Notes: generated by a model not told the origin, from the sequence alone. Shown: positions 1-8,850, counted from the first letter of the stretch. The stretch is DNA of 64,000 bases from Roseateles terrae (GCF_014192155.1 NZ_JACHXO010000003.1:496001-560000), one strand, 5' to 3'. Numbers and translations are program-made.

Positions 1-73
1 CGGCGTAACGGGCATCGGAGCCGCGCACCGCCACGGAGGCTTGCGGGGCTGGAGGGAAGATGTAGGCGCTCAT
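1..73 (-). CDS. Fumarylacetoacetate hydrolase family protein, N-terminal fragment
   Basis: A minus-strand reading frame starts with ATG at 73 and runs off the left edge. The 24 visible residues begin MSAYIFPPAP and continue to SVAVRGSDARY, which resembles the N terminus of FAA-hydrolase family proteins (fumarylpyruvate hydrolase type), where a similar leader precedes the RIYCVGRNYA motif. That motif would lie outside the window. The gene is divergent from rlpA with about 100 bases between the starts. No good Shine-Dalgarno is visible. The call rests on a short N-terminal match remembered from the family, so it is tentative. Confidence 0.5.
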   Translation of the reverse strand, partial: MSAYIFPPAPQASVAVRGSDARYA

Positions 74-136
74 GGCTGACGGAGGTTGTGGTGTGGAAAC
101 CAATCGTTCGTTTGCACGAACCCGTGCAGCATAACC

Positions 137-165
137 TTGGCAAAAGCAGGCAGCATTGCTAGGGT
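137..165 (+). promoter_or_regulatory. Sigma-70 type promoter of rlpA
   Basis: TTGGCA at 137-142 and TAGGGT at 160-165 are separated by exactly 17 bases. The -10 hexamer ends 7 bases before the rlpA ATG at 173, so the expected transcription start falls on or next to the start codon. No Shine-Dalgarno lies in between. Inference: leaderless rlpA mRNA. Confidence 0.55.
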
Positions 166-172
166 TGCGCCC

Positions 173-1537
173 ATGTTTGAAGCCCGCCCCGCCGGCCAGC
201 GCCTGGCCGTCCTGACGAGTGCCCTGATCCTGGCCGCCTGCGCCAGCCGTGGTCCTGCCCCCTCCAGCCGCCCCGCCACGCCCGCTCCGGGCGGTGCCAA
301 GGTCACCCAATGGCCGTCCAAGGACGGTCCCGAGGCCATCGTGCCGGCCGATCTGGACAAGATGCCGGACGCCCTGCCCCGGCTCGAGAGCATCCGCAAA
401 GGGGGTCCGAACAAACCCTATGCCGTGGCGGGCCAGCGGTACGAGCCCCTGACGGACGACGACCCGCTGGTCCAGCGCGGTCTGGCGTCCTGGTATGGCC
501 GCAAGTTCCACGGGCGTCCCACCGCCAGCGGGGAGCTCTACAACATGTATGCGATGACGGCCGCGCATCCGACGATGCCCATCCCCAGCTATGCCCGGGT
601 GCGCAATCCGAAGAACGGCCGGGAAGTGATCGTGCGGATCAACGACCGCGGGCCTTTCCACAGTACCCGCATCATCGATCTGAGCTACACCGCCGCCCTC
701 AAGCTGGACCTCCTCCGAGGGGTGGCCGAGGTGGAAGTCGAGCGGATCACCTATGAAGACATCCGCAGCGGCGCCTGGCTGCGCGGCAAGGAGCCGCCGG
801 TGTTGCCGGGCGACCGTGCGGTGCCGGACGCGCCGGTCTTTGCCGCGGCCACCCCGAATGGCGCGCCGGAGGTGACCACCGGGGCGCAGATGCGTGACGC
901 GGATCCCGCGCCCGGAATGAACCGGCCGGTGGCGTCCGGCAAGAGCCGCGCGTCGGCACCTTCGGCTGCGTTGACCTCCGCCCGGGGGGCCGCAACCGGC
1001 GTCCCTGCCGGCACGGGCACGGGCGCTGTCACGGTCGCCACCAGCGCCGCCGGCACGACCGCCGGCACTGCGGCTGGTGCCAGCGCCGGCATGGTGCCGA
1101 TCCCGGTGGTGGCCCTGCCGCCCGGGACCGATCTGGACAGCCAGCGCGACTTCCCGAATGCCAATGGCCGGAACCCCGGCACCCCGGTCGGCCCGGTCGC
1201 AGCGGCGGGCGGCAACAGCGCCCCCTCCGCCGCCGCCACCGCCGAGGCCTCCGCATCTCCAGGCCCCAACGACCCGGTGCCCGCCATGAAGCTGGCCGCC
1301 GCGCCGGGCTTTTGGCTGCAGCTCGGTGCCTTTTCCCGACTGGAAGGTGCCGAAACCCTCCGCGAGCAGTTCAACCGCAACCTGGACTGGATGGCCCCCA
1401 TGCTGACCATCTTCAAGGACAAGCAACTGCACCGCCTGCAGGCCGGGCCGTTCAGCAGCAGGGAAGACGCCCGGGCAGCCGCCGACAAGGTGCGCACCGC
1501 CATGGCGCTGACGCCGGTCCTGGTCGAACGGCGCTGA
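173..1537 (+). CDS. rlpA: RlpA-like septal ring lytic transglycosylase lipoprotein with SPOR domain
   Basis: RlpA cleaves denuded glycan strands at the division septum and is anchored as a lipoprotein. The 454-residue product starts at ATG 173, chosen because a signal peptide with lipobox LAAC follows at once (lipid-modified Cys23). A double-psi beta-barrel covers about residues 99-195, with GLASWYG and RINDRGPF; the Asp of the latter (about 157) is the expected catalytic acid. A long Ala/Pro/Gly linker (about 200-375) leads to a C-terminal SPOR domain (about 378-453), which binds denuded septal peptidoglycan. A longer in-frame start at 86 would destroy the signal peptide. There is no ribosome binding site, but a good promoter abuts the ATG. 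The gene is divergent from the partial FAA-hydrolase gene. Confidence 0.9.
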   Translation: MFEARPAGQRLAVLTSALILAACASRGPAPSSRPATPAPGGAKVTQWPSKDGPEAIVPADLDKMPDALPRLESIRKGGPNKPYAVAGQRYEPLTDDDPLVQRGLASWYGRKFHGRPTASGELYNMYAMTAAHPTMPIPSYARVRNPKNGREVIVRINDRGPFHSTRIIDLSYTAALKLDLLRGVAEVEVERITYEDIRSGAWLRGKEPPVLPGDRAVPDAPVFAAATPNGAPEVTTGAQMRDADPAPGMNRPVASGKSRASAPSAALTSARGAATGVPAGTGTGAVTVATSAAGTTAGTAAGASAGMVPIPVVALPPGTDLDSQRDFPNANGRNPGTPVGPVAAAGGNSAPSAAATAEASASPGPNDPVPAMKLAAAPGFWLQLGAFSRLEGAETLREQFNRNLDWMAPMLTIFKDKQLHRLQAGPFSSREDARAAADKVRTAMALTPVLVERR

Positions 1538-1582
1538 TCCCCCGTACGGGGGACGTGATTGTGCGCGGGGGAGCGCTTTGCG

Positions 1583-2743
1583 ATGATGACGTCAATGCCT
1601 GCCCTGGACGCCGCCACCCTCCTGATGGTGCTCACCATGGTCGACGGGTTCGCCTGTGTGGTGTGGCTGCTGCTGGGAGAAGCCCTGCGCATCGCACCGC
1701 GCTCGGCGCGCCGGGTGGCGCTCTATCACGGGCTGCTGGTGCTGGCCTGGTGGCCCACGCTGCCGGACTGGACCGAGCCGGTGCTGAGCCTGCCGCTGTC
1801 CATCATCTGCGCGGGTCTGCTGACGGCCGGCGTGCGCGGCCTGATGCGGCTGCAGCACCAGCTGACCGATGTGGTGGCGGTGGTCGTGCTCGGACTGGTC
1901 GTCCTGGCGCTCGTGAATCCCAACCTCAACACCGCCCGCGCGGTGGTCAATCTGGTGTCCTGCATCCTGGCCTTGATGGCCGTGGCGGACATTCTGCGCG
2001 GCACCGGCTTTCGTCTGCACATCACCGGCCTGCTGGTGCTCCCTTACCTGGTGCTGGCCGGCGCGGGCCTGTGGCGCGCCGGCGGCCTGCTCGGCTGGAT
2101 GCCGGCCGGCATGGGCCTGCAGGGGCTCTCCGTCAATGCGCCCCTGGCGCTGCTGCGGCTGGTGGTGAACCTGGCGGTGACCACCGGCCTGGTGGCGCTG
2201 GTGCTGCAACGGCTGATTGCACGGGTGCGCCACCTCACCCGGCGCGACGCACTCACCGGCCTGCTGAACCGCCGGGCGCTGGAGGAGCAATTGCAACGGC
2301 TGCAGGCGCAGGTCGACCGCGGCCGCACCCACGCGCTGCTGGTCCTGGATGTGGACCACTTCAAGCGCATCAATGACGAACTCGGCCATGCCGGCGGTGA
2401 TGCCGCCTTGCGTCACCTCGCCCAGGTGTTGGGCGAAGCGCTGCGCACCACCGACAACTTCGGCCGCATCGGCGGCGAAGAGTTCGCGGTGCTGATGCCG
2501 GACACCGACGAGCCCGGCGCCGTGCTGGTGGCGGAGCGGCTGCGGCGGCTGCTGCAGGAGCGTCCGCTGACCTGGGAAGACAAGATCTGGCCAATGAGTG
2601 CCAGCGTCGGGGTGGCCGCGATGCGCGCCAAGGACCTGCACGGCCGCGACGCCATGGCCCGTGCCGATGCCGCGATGTATGCCGCCAAGGCGGCCGGCCG
2701 GAACCGGGTGCACTGCGCCGCGGCCCTGGGAGTGGCCGCATGA
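1583..2743 (+). CDS. Membrane-bound diguanylate cyclase (GGDEF)
   Basis: Makes cyclic di-GMP from two GTP. The 386-residue protein has an N-terminal half of about six hydrophobic helices (roughly residues 5-210) and a C-terminal GGDEF domain (about 220-375). The active-site loop is intact as GGEEF at about 297, and the product-inhibition I-site RTTD lies five residues before it. A DxLT-type opening (RRDALTGLLNRRALEEQ) marks the domain start. ATG 1583 is preferred over the in-frame TTG at 1559 because GGGGGAG lies about 9 bases upstream. The stop overlaps the next cyclase gene by four bases, so the pair is almost certainly cotranscribed. The signal sensed by the membrane half is unknown. Confidence 0.88.
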   Translation: MMTSMPALDAATLLMVLTMVDGFACVVWLLLGEALRIAPRSARRVALYHGLLVLAWWPTLPDWTEPVLSLPLSIICAGLLTAGVRGLMRLQHQLTDVVAVVVLGLVVLALVNPNLNTARAVVNLVSCILALMAVADILRGTGFRLHITGLLVLPYLVLAGAGLWRAGGLLGWMPAGMGLQGLSVNAPLALLRLVVNLAVTTGLVALVLQRLIARVRHLTRRDALTGLLNRRALEEQLQRLQAQVDRGRTHALLVLDVDHFKRINDELGHAGGDAALRHLAQVLGEALRTTDNFGRIGGEEFAVLMPDTDEPGAVLVAERLRRLLQERPLTWEDKIWPMSASVGVAAMRAKDLHGRDAMARADAAMYAAKAAGRNRVHCAAALGVAA

Positions 2744-3969
2744 TGTCCAACGACCCGGTCACGATGGTCGCCGCCCTGCTGGCGGTGATGGGCGTGGCCA
2801 TGGTCATCTGGCTGCTGATTGCGGCCGGCTTGCGGGAATGTGCCGCTTCCTGCCTGTGCCTGGCGGGCGCCAATGCGCTGCAGGCGCTGGCGCTGGTCGT
2901 GCGCTGGCTGCCGGAATCGCAGTGGCGGACACCGGGGCTGATCGCCGATGTCCTGCTGCTGGGCGCCTTTGCAATGTTGCATCTGTCCGTACCGCTGATG
3001 GACGACAAGCCGACCCGATGGCCGTTGCTCGCCTCGGCGCTGGCGCTGCTCGCGGCGCTGCTGACGCAGCTGCCCACCGGTCCCCACCACGCGGCGCATC
3101 ATCTGGTGGTCAACGGGGCGGGGGGCCTGTTCTGCTTCTTTGCGGCGCGCAACACCGTCCGCCTGCTGAGGGACCGGGAGCTGCGCCCGGCGCTGAGCCG
3201 CATCTTTGGACTGCCCTTCCTCGTCATCGGCGGCCTGCTGCTGGTGCGGCCGCTGGCCACGCTCTGGATGCCGGATGTGCCGGCCTCGCTGGACACCCGG
3301 GGCGCCTTCAACATCGCCTGGCTGTGGGCGGCGCTGGTGATGACCTTGACGGTCAACGGCACCCTCGCCTTCCTGCTGATGCTCAAGCTGGTGCTGCAGA
3401 TCCGCCGGCTGACGCTGCGCGACCCGCTGACCGATGCATTGAACCGGCGAGCGATGGCCGAGGCGATGGCCGCTGAACATCAGCGGGTGCGCCGCGGGCA
3501 CACCTATGCGGTGGTGCTGCTGGACATGGACCGTTTCAAGCAGCTCAACGACACCCTCGGTCATGCAGCGGGCGACGAAGCGCTGAAGACACTGGTGGAG
3601 GTGCTGCGGCCCTGTCTGCGGGAAGTGGACCTGCTGGGACGGCTGGGAGGCGAGGAGTTCTGCGCGCTGCTGCCCTACACCGGCGTGGCCGGTGCCGCGC
3701 TGGTGGCCGAGCGCATGCGCCAGTTGCTGGAGACCACCGACTTCCGCTGGCAAGGCCGGTCCTGGCCGCTGAGTGCCAGCTTCGGGATCACCGAATCCGC
3801 GCCGTCTGATGAAGATCCCACCGAAGTGCTGCGCCGTGCAGACGAAGCGCTCTACCGGGCGAAGGCCCAGGGCCGGAATCTGGTGCAGGCGGTGGAGGCC
3901 ATCGACCAACCCGCTCAGCCGCCTCGGCCGCAGTCCGCCTCAGGCCAGGGCGACCCGGTTGCGTCCTAG
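2740..3969 (+). CDS. Membrane-bound diguanylate cyclase (GGDEF), second copy
   Basis: 409 residues with the same plan as the gene before it: about six to seven N-terminal membrane helices, then a GGDEF domain from about residue 225. The active-site motif is GGEEF at about 303, preceded by the I-site REVD, so it should be a feedback-inhibited cyclase. It starts in the ATGATG overlap with the preceding stop, indicating translational coupling. Its 3' end overlaps the convergent TPR-GGDEF gene by 30 bases. Like its partner it probably arose by tandem duplication of a membrane cyclase, although the N-terminal halves have diverged considerably. Confidence 0.88.
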   Translation: MMSNDPVTMVAALLAVMGVAMVIWLLIAAGLRECAASCLCLAGANALQALALVVRWLPESQWRTPGLIADVLLLGAFAMLHLSVPLMDDKPTRWPLLASALALLAALLTQLPTGPHHAAHHLVVNGAGGLFCFFAARNTVRLLRDRELRPALSRIFGLPFLVIGGLLLVRPLATLWMPDVPASLDTRGAFNIAWLWAALVMTLTVNGTLAFLLMLKLVLQIRRLTLRDPLTDALNRRAMAEAMAAEHQRVRRGHTYAVVLLDMDRFKQLNDTLGHAAGDEALKTLVEVLRPCLREVDLLGRLGGEEFCALLPYTGVAGAALVAERMRQLLETTDFRWQGRSWPLSASFGITESAPSDEDPTEVLRRADEALYRAKAQGRNLVQAVEAIDQPAQPPRPQSASGQGDPVAS

Positions 3970-5700
3970 GTGCTTGGCCCGCTGCACCGCCTGGGTGGCG
4001 CGGGCCACGAGCAGGTCGGTGGCATAAGGCGGTGCGCTCGCCAGGCCCATGCTGAGCGTCACATCCAGGCCCGCGGACAGCCGCTGCCAGGGATGCACCG
4101 ACACACTCGCGCGGATGCGTTCACAGACCTCGAAGCCGCGGTCGGCGATCGTGTCCGGGAAGACGATCAGGAATTCCTCGCCGCTCCAGCGCAGCGTGAG
4201 GTCACTGGTGCGGGTGTTCTCCCTCAGCAGCTGGGCCAGCTCCTGCAGCACCCGGTCGCCGATATCCCGGCCATGACGTTCGTTGATCTGCTCCAGGCCG
4301 TCGGCATCGATCAGGGCCACCGTCAGTGGCCGCTCGTCCTGCTCGGCGGCACGCAGCAGCGGCGGCAGACGGGTTTCCAGGCAGCGGCGGTTACCCAAGC
4401 CGGTGAGCGGGTCGCGGAAGGTGGCGGGATCGCGGTCGGCGCAGGCGCCGCCATCGACCTGGATCTCGGCTTCCAGTCGCGAGACGAAGTATTGCGACTG
4501 GGCCATCAGCTGCAGCACGCCGCGCCGTCGTTCGATGCCGCGGGCGGCTTCCAGGTGGGCCAGTGCCGGATCGATGAGCCCCAGGGCCTTGGCCGCGCGG
4601 TAGGCCGCCTGGTGCAGACGCAGATGGAGATGCGGCGGCAGGTGATCGAGTCCGGGTAATGCAGACAGTGCGGTTGGTGCGGACAGCGCGGATGGTGCAG
4701 CCACGTTGGACGGTGTGGGCGCTGCTGCCGACGCCGGCCCAGCGGCCATCGGCGGTTCGAACGCAGCGCGTCGCTCGGCCGAGGCAGGTGCCGCGGCCAG
4801 TTCGGCCATCAGGTCCTGCAGTCGCTGCCAGGCCTCGGCCGCCTCGCCGCGCATCAACAGCAGCTCGGCAAGCGTGCAGCGCACCCGCCATGCCAGCAAG
4901 CGAAAACCGGCCCGCGTCGAATGATCCAGGGATTCCTGCAGCAGCGGCTCGGCCTCCTCCAGACGGCCCATCAGCAGCAGCACCTCGCCGAAGTTGCTGG
5001 CGGTGAGGGCGATGCCGTAGAGATCGCCCAGTTCCAGGGAAAAGGGCCGGGCCTGACGCGCCAGTTCCAGCGCGCGTTCCAGCGTGCGGGCGGCCGGCTC
5101 GGGCGTGTCGGCGTCACGCTGCAGGTGGTAGGCCCCCAGCGCGACGGTGCATTGGTTGGTGAGCGTGACGACACGCTCGAACGGGGTGGCGGAGTCGCGC
5201 ACGAGGCTGGCTGCTTCGCCCATCAAGCGCTCGGCCTGCCACGGGTCGCCCATGCGCTCGAAGCAGGCACCCAGGCCGTTGAGGGCCACGGCGCGCAGCC
5301 GGGCATCCCCCAGATCCGCCGCCTGCCGCAGGCATTCATGGGCGCAGGCCAGGCCCTGTTCATAGTCACCCAGTTCGCAGGCAGCCAGGCTCATCCAGCG
5401 CAGCAGCTCGCACAGGGATACCGATGGCCCCAGCGGTCGCAGCAGATGCAGAGCGCGCTGCCCCGCCGCCAGCATGCCGGCCAGGTCGCCCTGGCGCAGC
5501 AGGAAGTAGCTGCGCAGTTTTCCGGCTTCGGCCTGCTCGACGATATAGCCCTCGGCTTCCGCCCGGGCCCAGATGCGGTCCGCCAGCTGGAGACCTTCGT
5601 CCAGGCGCGCGTCACGCTGCGCCTGACGGGCACGGTCCAGCCAGTCGCTCAGAGGGGCGTCATCCGCCAGGTCAGCCAGGGCAGTCAGGGAATCCCGCAT
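3940..5700 (-). CDS. TPR-containing diguanylate cyclase, cytoplasmic
   Basis: 586 residues, no membrane segment. Residues about 15-310 form helical TPR-like repeats (patterns such as ALNGLGACFERMGDPWQAE), usual for protein-protein sensing. An Ala/Pro-rich stretch (about 310-345) and a short helical region lead to the GGDEF domain at about 425-586. The active-site loop reads SGEEF, a variant often found in working cyclases, and the I-site RTSD stands five residues before it. It lies 42 bases downstream of mmsA on the same strand and may be read through from it. No clear Shine-Dalgarno precedes the ATG. It is the third diguanylate cyclase in 4 kb. Confidence 0.82.
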   Translation of the reverse strand: MRDSLTALADLADDAPLSDWLDRARQAQRDARLDEGLQLADRIWARAEAEGYIVEQAEAGKLRSYFLLRQGDLAGMLAAGQRALHLLRPLGPSVSLCELLRWMSLAACELGDYEQGLACAHECLRQAADLGDARLRAVALNGLGACFERMGDPWQAERLMGEAASLVRDSATPFERVVTLTNQCTVALGAYHLQRDADTPEPAARTLERALELARQARPFSLELGDLYGIALTASNFGEVLLLMGRLEEAEPLLQESLDHSTRAGFRLLAWRVRCTLAELLLMRGEAAEAWQRLQDLMAELAAAPASAERRAAFEPPMAAGPASAAAPTPSNVAAPSALSAPTALSALPGLDHLPPHLHLRLHQAAYRAAKALGLIDPALAHLEAARGIERRRGVLQLMAQSQYFVSRLEAEIQVDGGACADRDPATFRDPLTGLGNRRCLETRLPPLLRAAEQDERPLTVALIDADGLEQINERHGRDIGDRVLQELAQLLRENTRTSDLTLRWSGEEFLIVFPDTIADRGFEVCERIRASVSVHPWQRLSAGLDVTLSMGLASAPPYATDLLVARATQAVQRAKHLGRNRVALA

Positions 5701-5742
5701 GGGGCAGGAGGATACACCCCCATGCGGGCAGGGCCGCGCCCG

Positions 5743-7263
5743 TCAGCGGCTCACCGGCATGGCGAATTCCGGGCCTTTGGCAATGGTGGCGGGCCAGCGC
5801 TGCATCACGCTCTTCTGACGGGTGTAGAAGCGCACGCCTTCTTCGCCATAGGCATGCATGTCGCCGAACAGGCTCTTCTTCCAGCCACCGAACCCCTGCC
5901 AGGCCATCGGCACCGGAATCGGCACGTTGATGCCGACCATGCCCACCTGCACACGCCGGGAGAACTCGCGGGCGATGTGGCCATCGCTGGTGAAACAGGC
6001 CACGCCGTTGCCGAACTCGTGGGCATTGACCAGGTCCAGCGCCTCGCTGAAACCGTCCACCCGCACACAGGCCAGCACCGGGCCGAAGATCTCTTCCTTG
6101 TAGATGCGCATCTGCGGCTGGACATGGTCGAACAGCGTGGCGCCGGTGAAGAACCCGTTCTCCTGCCCTGGCACCCGCAGGCCGCGGCCATCCACCACCA
6201 GGGAAGCGCCCTCTTCCACACCCAGGCCGATGTAGCCCTCGATGCGGTCCCGCGCCTCGCGGGTGACGATGGGACCCATCTCGGCGTCCAGGTGGATGCC
6301 GTCCTTGATCTTCAGGGACCGGGCCCGCTCGGCCAGGCGCGGCACGATCCTGTCGGCCACGTCACCCACCAGCACCGCCACGGAGATGGCCATGCAACGT
6401 TCGCCCGCGGAGCCGTAGGCGGCGCCGATCAGCGCATCCACGGCCTGGTCCACATCCGCGTCCGGCATCACCACCATGTGGTTCTTGGCGCCCCCCAGCG
6501 CCTGCACCCGCTTGCCATGGTGAGCGCCGGTCTCATAGATGTACTGGGCAATCGGCGTGGAACCAACGAAGCTCAGCGCTTTCACATCGGGATGGGTCAG
6601 CAGGGCATCCACCACCTGCTTGTCGCCTTGCACCACATTGAAGATGCCGTCCGGCAGACCGGCCCGCTTGAAGAGGTCCGCCATCAGCAGGCTGGGCGAC
6701 GGGTCGCGTTCACTCGGCTTGAGGATGAAGGCATTGCCGGTCGCAATCGCCATCGGCGCCATCCACATCGGGACCATGAAGGGGAAGTTGAACGGGGTGA
6801 TGCCGGCAACGACGCCCAGCGGTTGCCGCATCGTCCAGTTGTCGATGCCGGTGGAGACCTGCTCGGTGTAGTCGCCCTTAAGCAACTGCGGCACCCCGCA
6901 GGCAAATTCGACGATGTCGATGCCGCGGGTCACCTCGCCCTGCGCATCGGTGAAGACCTTGCCGTGCTCGGCGGTAATCATTGCGGCGAGTTGGTCGCGG
7001 TGCTGGTTCAACAGTTCCAGGAACTTGAACATGACGCGGGCGCGGCGCAGAGGGGGTGCATCGGCCCAGGCGGGGAACGCCTTGAGACCGGCGGCGACGG
7101 CGGCCTGTACATCGTCCACGCTGCCCAGTTGCACCTGGCGGGCGACCGCACCACTGGCGGGGTGGTAGACCGCCTGGCTGCGGCCGGACGTCGCGGGGTA
7201 GCGAACGCCGCCAATGAAATGGGTGATGTCGGCCGGGTCAGTGTAGGGAACGGGGGCAGTCAT
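5743..7263 (-). CDS. mmsA: CoA-acylating methylmalonate-semialdehyde dehydrogenase
   Basis: Converts methylmalonate or malonate semialdehyde plus CoA and NAD to propionyl- or acetyl-CoA in valine, inositol and beta-alanine breakdown. The 506-residue length is normal. The aldehyde dehydrogenase fold is recognisable from [13 protein letters not shown], the cofactor-loop region [12 protein letters not shown] and the catalytic-cysteine segment [11 protein letters not shown] (Cys about 290). The C terminus ends in the family-typical [15 protein letters not shown]. The gene is transcribed away from a LysR regulator, with 113 bases between them holding a perfect palindrome. No mmsB neighbour is present, so the gene acts here without its usual partner. 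Confidence 0.88.
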   Translation of the reverse strand: MTAPVPYTDPADITHFIGGVRYPATSGRSQAVYHPASGAVARQVQLGSVDDVQAAVAAGLKAFPAWADAPPLRRARVMFKFLELLNQHRDQLAAMITAEHGKVFTDAQGEVTRGIDIVEFACGVPQLLKGDYTEQVSTGIDNWTMRQPLGVVAGITPFNFPFMVPMWMAPMAIATGNAFILKPSERDPSPSLLMADLFKRAGLPDGIFNVVQGDKQVVDALLTHPDVKALSFVGSTPIAQYIYETGAHHGKRVQALGGAKNHMVVMPDADVDQAVDALIGAAYGSAGERCMAISVAVLVGDVADRIVPRLAERARSLKIKDGIHLDAEMGPIVTREARDRIEGYIGLGVEEGASLVVDGRGLRVPGQENGFFTGATLFDHVQPQMRIYKEEIFGPVLACVRVDGFSEALDLVNAHEFGNGVACFTSDGHIAREFSRRVQVGMVGINVPIPVPMAWQGFGGWKKSLFGDMHAYGEEGVRFYTRQKSVMQRWPATIAKGPEFAMPVSR

Positions 7264-7355
7264 GGGGTCTCCGGAGGCGGCTGGGGGATGTGAGCACTTG
7301 AGAGCGAGTCTAGGCAGCGCGATGAGCCTTGCCTAGGCCGCTGGGTCGGCCAGAC

Positions 7356-7373
7356 TGTTCAGTACACTGAACA
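7356..7373. promoter_or_regulatory. Perfect palindrome between mmsA and lysR, likely operator
   Basis: TGTTCAGT-AC-ACTGAACA is an 8-base perfect inverted repeat with a 2-base centre, in the divergent mmsA/lysR intergenic region and ending 3 bases before the first possible lysR ATG. LysR-type regulators usually bind such sites to repress themselves and activate the divergent gene; that role is inferred. Confidence 0.6.
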
Positions 7374-7376
7374 ATC

Positions 7377-8573
7377 ATGGCCCCACCTAAACCGACATCC
7401 CCGCCCGAATTCCCCGGGCGCCCCCGTCCATCATGCGATGGGAGCGACGGGGACGGTGGGGCTGATGGGGGCGATGGGGGCCGTGGGCGTCGTGGACTCG
7501 TCGGGTCCGACGGGCGCATGGTCTCCGCCGGCGACGTTGAAGGTGAGCCCCCCCGCGATGCGGGTAGCGACCTGGCGGCGCCCGGCCTTCCGGCTTCGTC
7601 GCCGCTACGTCCGGAGGCGCGTGATGAATTGCTCTGGCCGCAGCTTCAGGCGCTGGTGGCCATCGGACGGCTGGGGAGCTTCACCAAGGCCGCGCAGCGC
7701 CTCGGCCTCTCCAAGGCGGCGATCAGCCAGCGAGTCGCGGACCTGGAACATCACCTGGACCAGCAATTGGTCCAACGCACCACCCGCTCCGTGCGACTGA
7801 CCGACGCGGGCCAGCGGCTGATGGAACAGGCCGAACCCGGTCTCGCGCTGCTCAACCGCAGTCTCAGCGAGGCCCGTGAGGCGGCCGGGCAACCCCGGGG
7901 CGTGCTGCGCGTCACCGCACCGGTGGCGCTGGGCCGTCAGCATGTCGCGCCGGCCCTGGTGGACTTCTTTGAGCGCCACCCTGCCCTGCGCATCGAACTG
8001 GACCTGACCGACCGGCTGGTGCCGCTGGCGCAGGAAGGCTTCGACCTGGCCATCCGCCACACCAGTCAGCCGCCCGACACGCACGTCGCCACCCGGTTGT
8101 GCCCCTCCCGGGCGCTGCTGCTGGCGAGTCCGTCCTATCTGGGCCGTTTTGGCACGCCCGAGCACCCGGCGGAACTGGCGCAGCACCGCTGCCTGCCGTA
8201 TCTGCGACCTGGTCCTGCCCAATGGTTCTTCGAGCGGCGCGACGGTCCGCGTGACGGTCCCCGGGACGGCCCGCGAGAGGGCCCGCTGGAGCGTCTGCGG
8301 GTGCCCGTTCAGGGGCTGCTTCGCGCGGGCAACAGTGAGGTGCTGCGGGATGCGGCGCTGTCCGGCCTGGGCCTGGCCCTACTGCCCGACTTCAGCGCAC
8401 GGGACGCGCTGCGCCGTGGCGACCTGGTGGAGGTGCTGCCGGACTGGCGAGTGGTGGGGTTCTTCGGGGATGCGATCTACGCGATCCATCCCTGGAGCAG
8501 CCACACGCCGCAGGGCGTGCGACTGCTGGTGGAGCATCTGCGGGAGGTGATGGGGGGCGGCTTCGCGGCGTGA
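7377..8573 (+). CDS. LysR-family transcriptional regulator next to mmsA
   Basis: The winged helix-turn-helix begins at LLWPQLQALVAIGRLGSF and includes AAQRLGLSKAAISQRVADLE, followed by a LysR substrate-binding domain. The start is uncertain. ATG 7377 gives 398 residues but the first 84 are Gly/Asp-rich and look non-coding, and 7377 sits against the palindrome. Alternatives are ATG 7518 (351 residues) and TTG 7629 (314 residues, normal family length), the last with GGAGG 11 bases upstream. I keep the longest frame for coverage but favour a start near 7629. Its likely job is control of the divergent mmsA. A four-copy 12-base repeat inserts DGPRDGPRDGPREGP into the effector domain. Confidence 0.8.
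   Translation: MAPPKPTSPPEFPGRPRPSCDGSDGDGGADGGDGGRGRRGLVGSDGRMVSAGDVEGEPPRDAGSDLAAPGLPASSPLRPEARDELLWPQLQALVAIGRLGSFTKAAQRLGLSKAAISQRVADLEHHLDQQLVQRTTRSVRLTDAGQRLMEQAEPGLALLNRSLSEAREAAGQPRGVLRVTAPVALGRQHVAPALVDFFERHPALRIELDLTDRLVPLAQEGFDLAIRHTSQPPDTHVATRLCPSRALLLASPSYLGRFGTPEHPAELAQHRCLPYLRPGPAQWFFERRDGPRDGPRDGPREGPLERLRVPVQGLLRAGNSEVLRDAALSGLGLALLPDFSARDALRRGDLVEVLPDWRVVGFFGDAIYAIHPWSSHTPQGVRLLVEHLREVMGGGFAA
8241..8288 (+). repeat. Four 12-bp tandem repeats inside lysR
   Basis: Four successive 12-base units beginning GACGGTCCGCGT (8241), then 8253, 8265 and 8277, diverging slightly. In frame they encode DGPR, DGPR, DGPR, EGPL, an insert in the effector-binding domain. Seen directly; probably replication slippage. 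Confidence 0.75.
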
Positions 8574-8664
8574 GATGAGGGCCGACGTTCGGAATGACCG
8601 CGACGTCCGGCTAGCGCCGGCTGTTGCCTCGTCAGGCAGACCTTGCCTCGCGACCTGAGGCCCA

Positions 8665-8701
8665 GAAAAAAGGACGCCCGACCAGCAAGCTGATCGGGCG
8701 T
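8665..8701 (-). terminator. Intrinsic terminator on the minus strand
   Basis: On the minus strand ACGCCCGA and TCGGGCGT (8674-8701) pair, extended by GCTG/CAGC (8683-8692), and the hairpin is followed by a run of six T (complement of A at 8666-8671). No minus-strand protein gene lies upstream, so it presumably ends a small RNA. Confidence 0.75.
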
Positions 8702-8850
8702 TGCAAGTCCTAGAAAGGACGTCGTTGGGATCGGTGCGCCCCGGGGAGCGCTTGAAATGAACTCTAGGGCGAACCCTGAGCGACGCACATCCCCAGGAGG
8801 TAGGAGAGCTGTGAAAAACCGTCAGCAGGTGTAAGCGGGACTTCATCATG
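8665..8850 (-). ncRNA. Candidate structured small RNA ending at an intrinsic terminator
   Basis: Between two plus-strand genes the minus strand can fold into a row of hairpins and ends at a strong intrinsic terminator. In transcript order they are CTCAGGG-TTCG-CCCTAGAG (8762-8780, UUCG loop), GCGCTCCCCGGGGCGC (8736-8751), GTCCT-TTCT-AGGAC (8707-8720), and the terminator stem. Upstream of them the RNA would carry the C-rich stretch CTCCTACCTCCTGGGG, complementary to Shine-Dalgarno sequences, a feature of many mRNA-binding sRNAs. I recognise no known RNA family (not tmRNA, RNase P, SRP or a clear 6S). The 5' end near 8850 is a guess, and no strong promoter was identified. Confidence 0.4.

Noticed and set aside
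4921-7293. Nearly 800-codon plus-strand frame
   Set aside because: Lies opposite the TPR-GGDEF and mmsA genes, both with clear motifs. Composition is typical of an antisense shadow.
8757-8834. 25-codon plus-strand frame with GGGGAG in front
   Set aside because: It sits inside the hairpin region of the candidate minus-strand RNA. A stop after 25 codons and no family match leave it unsupported, though it was not ruled out.
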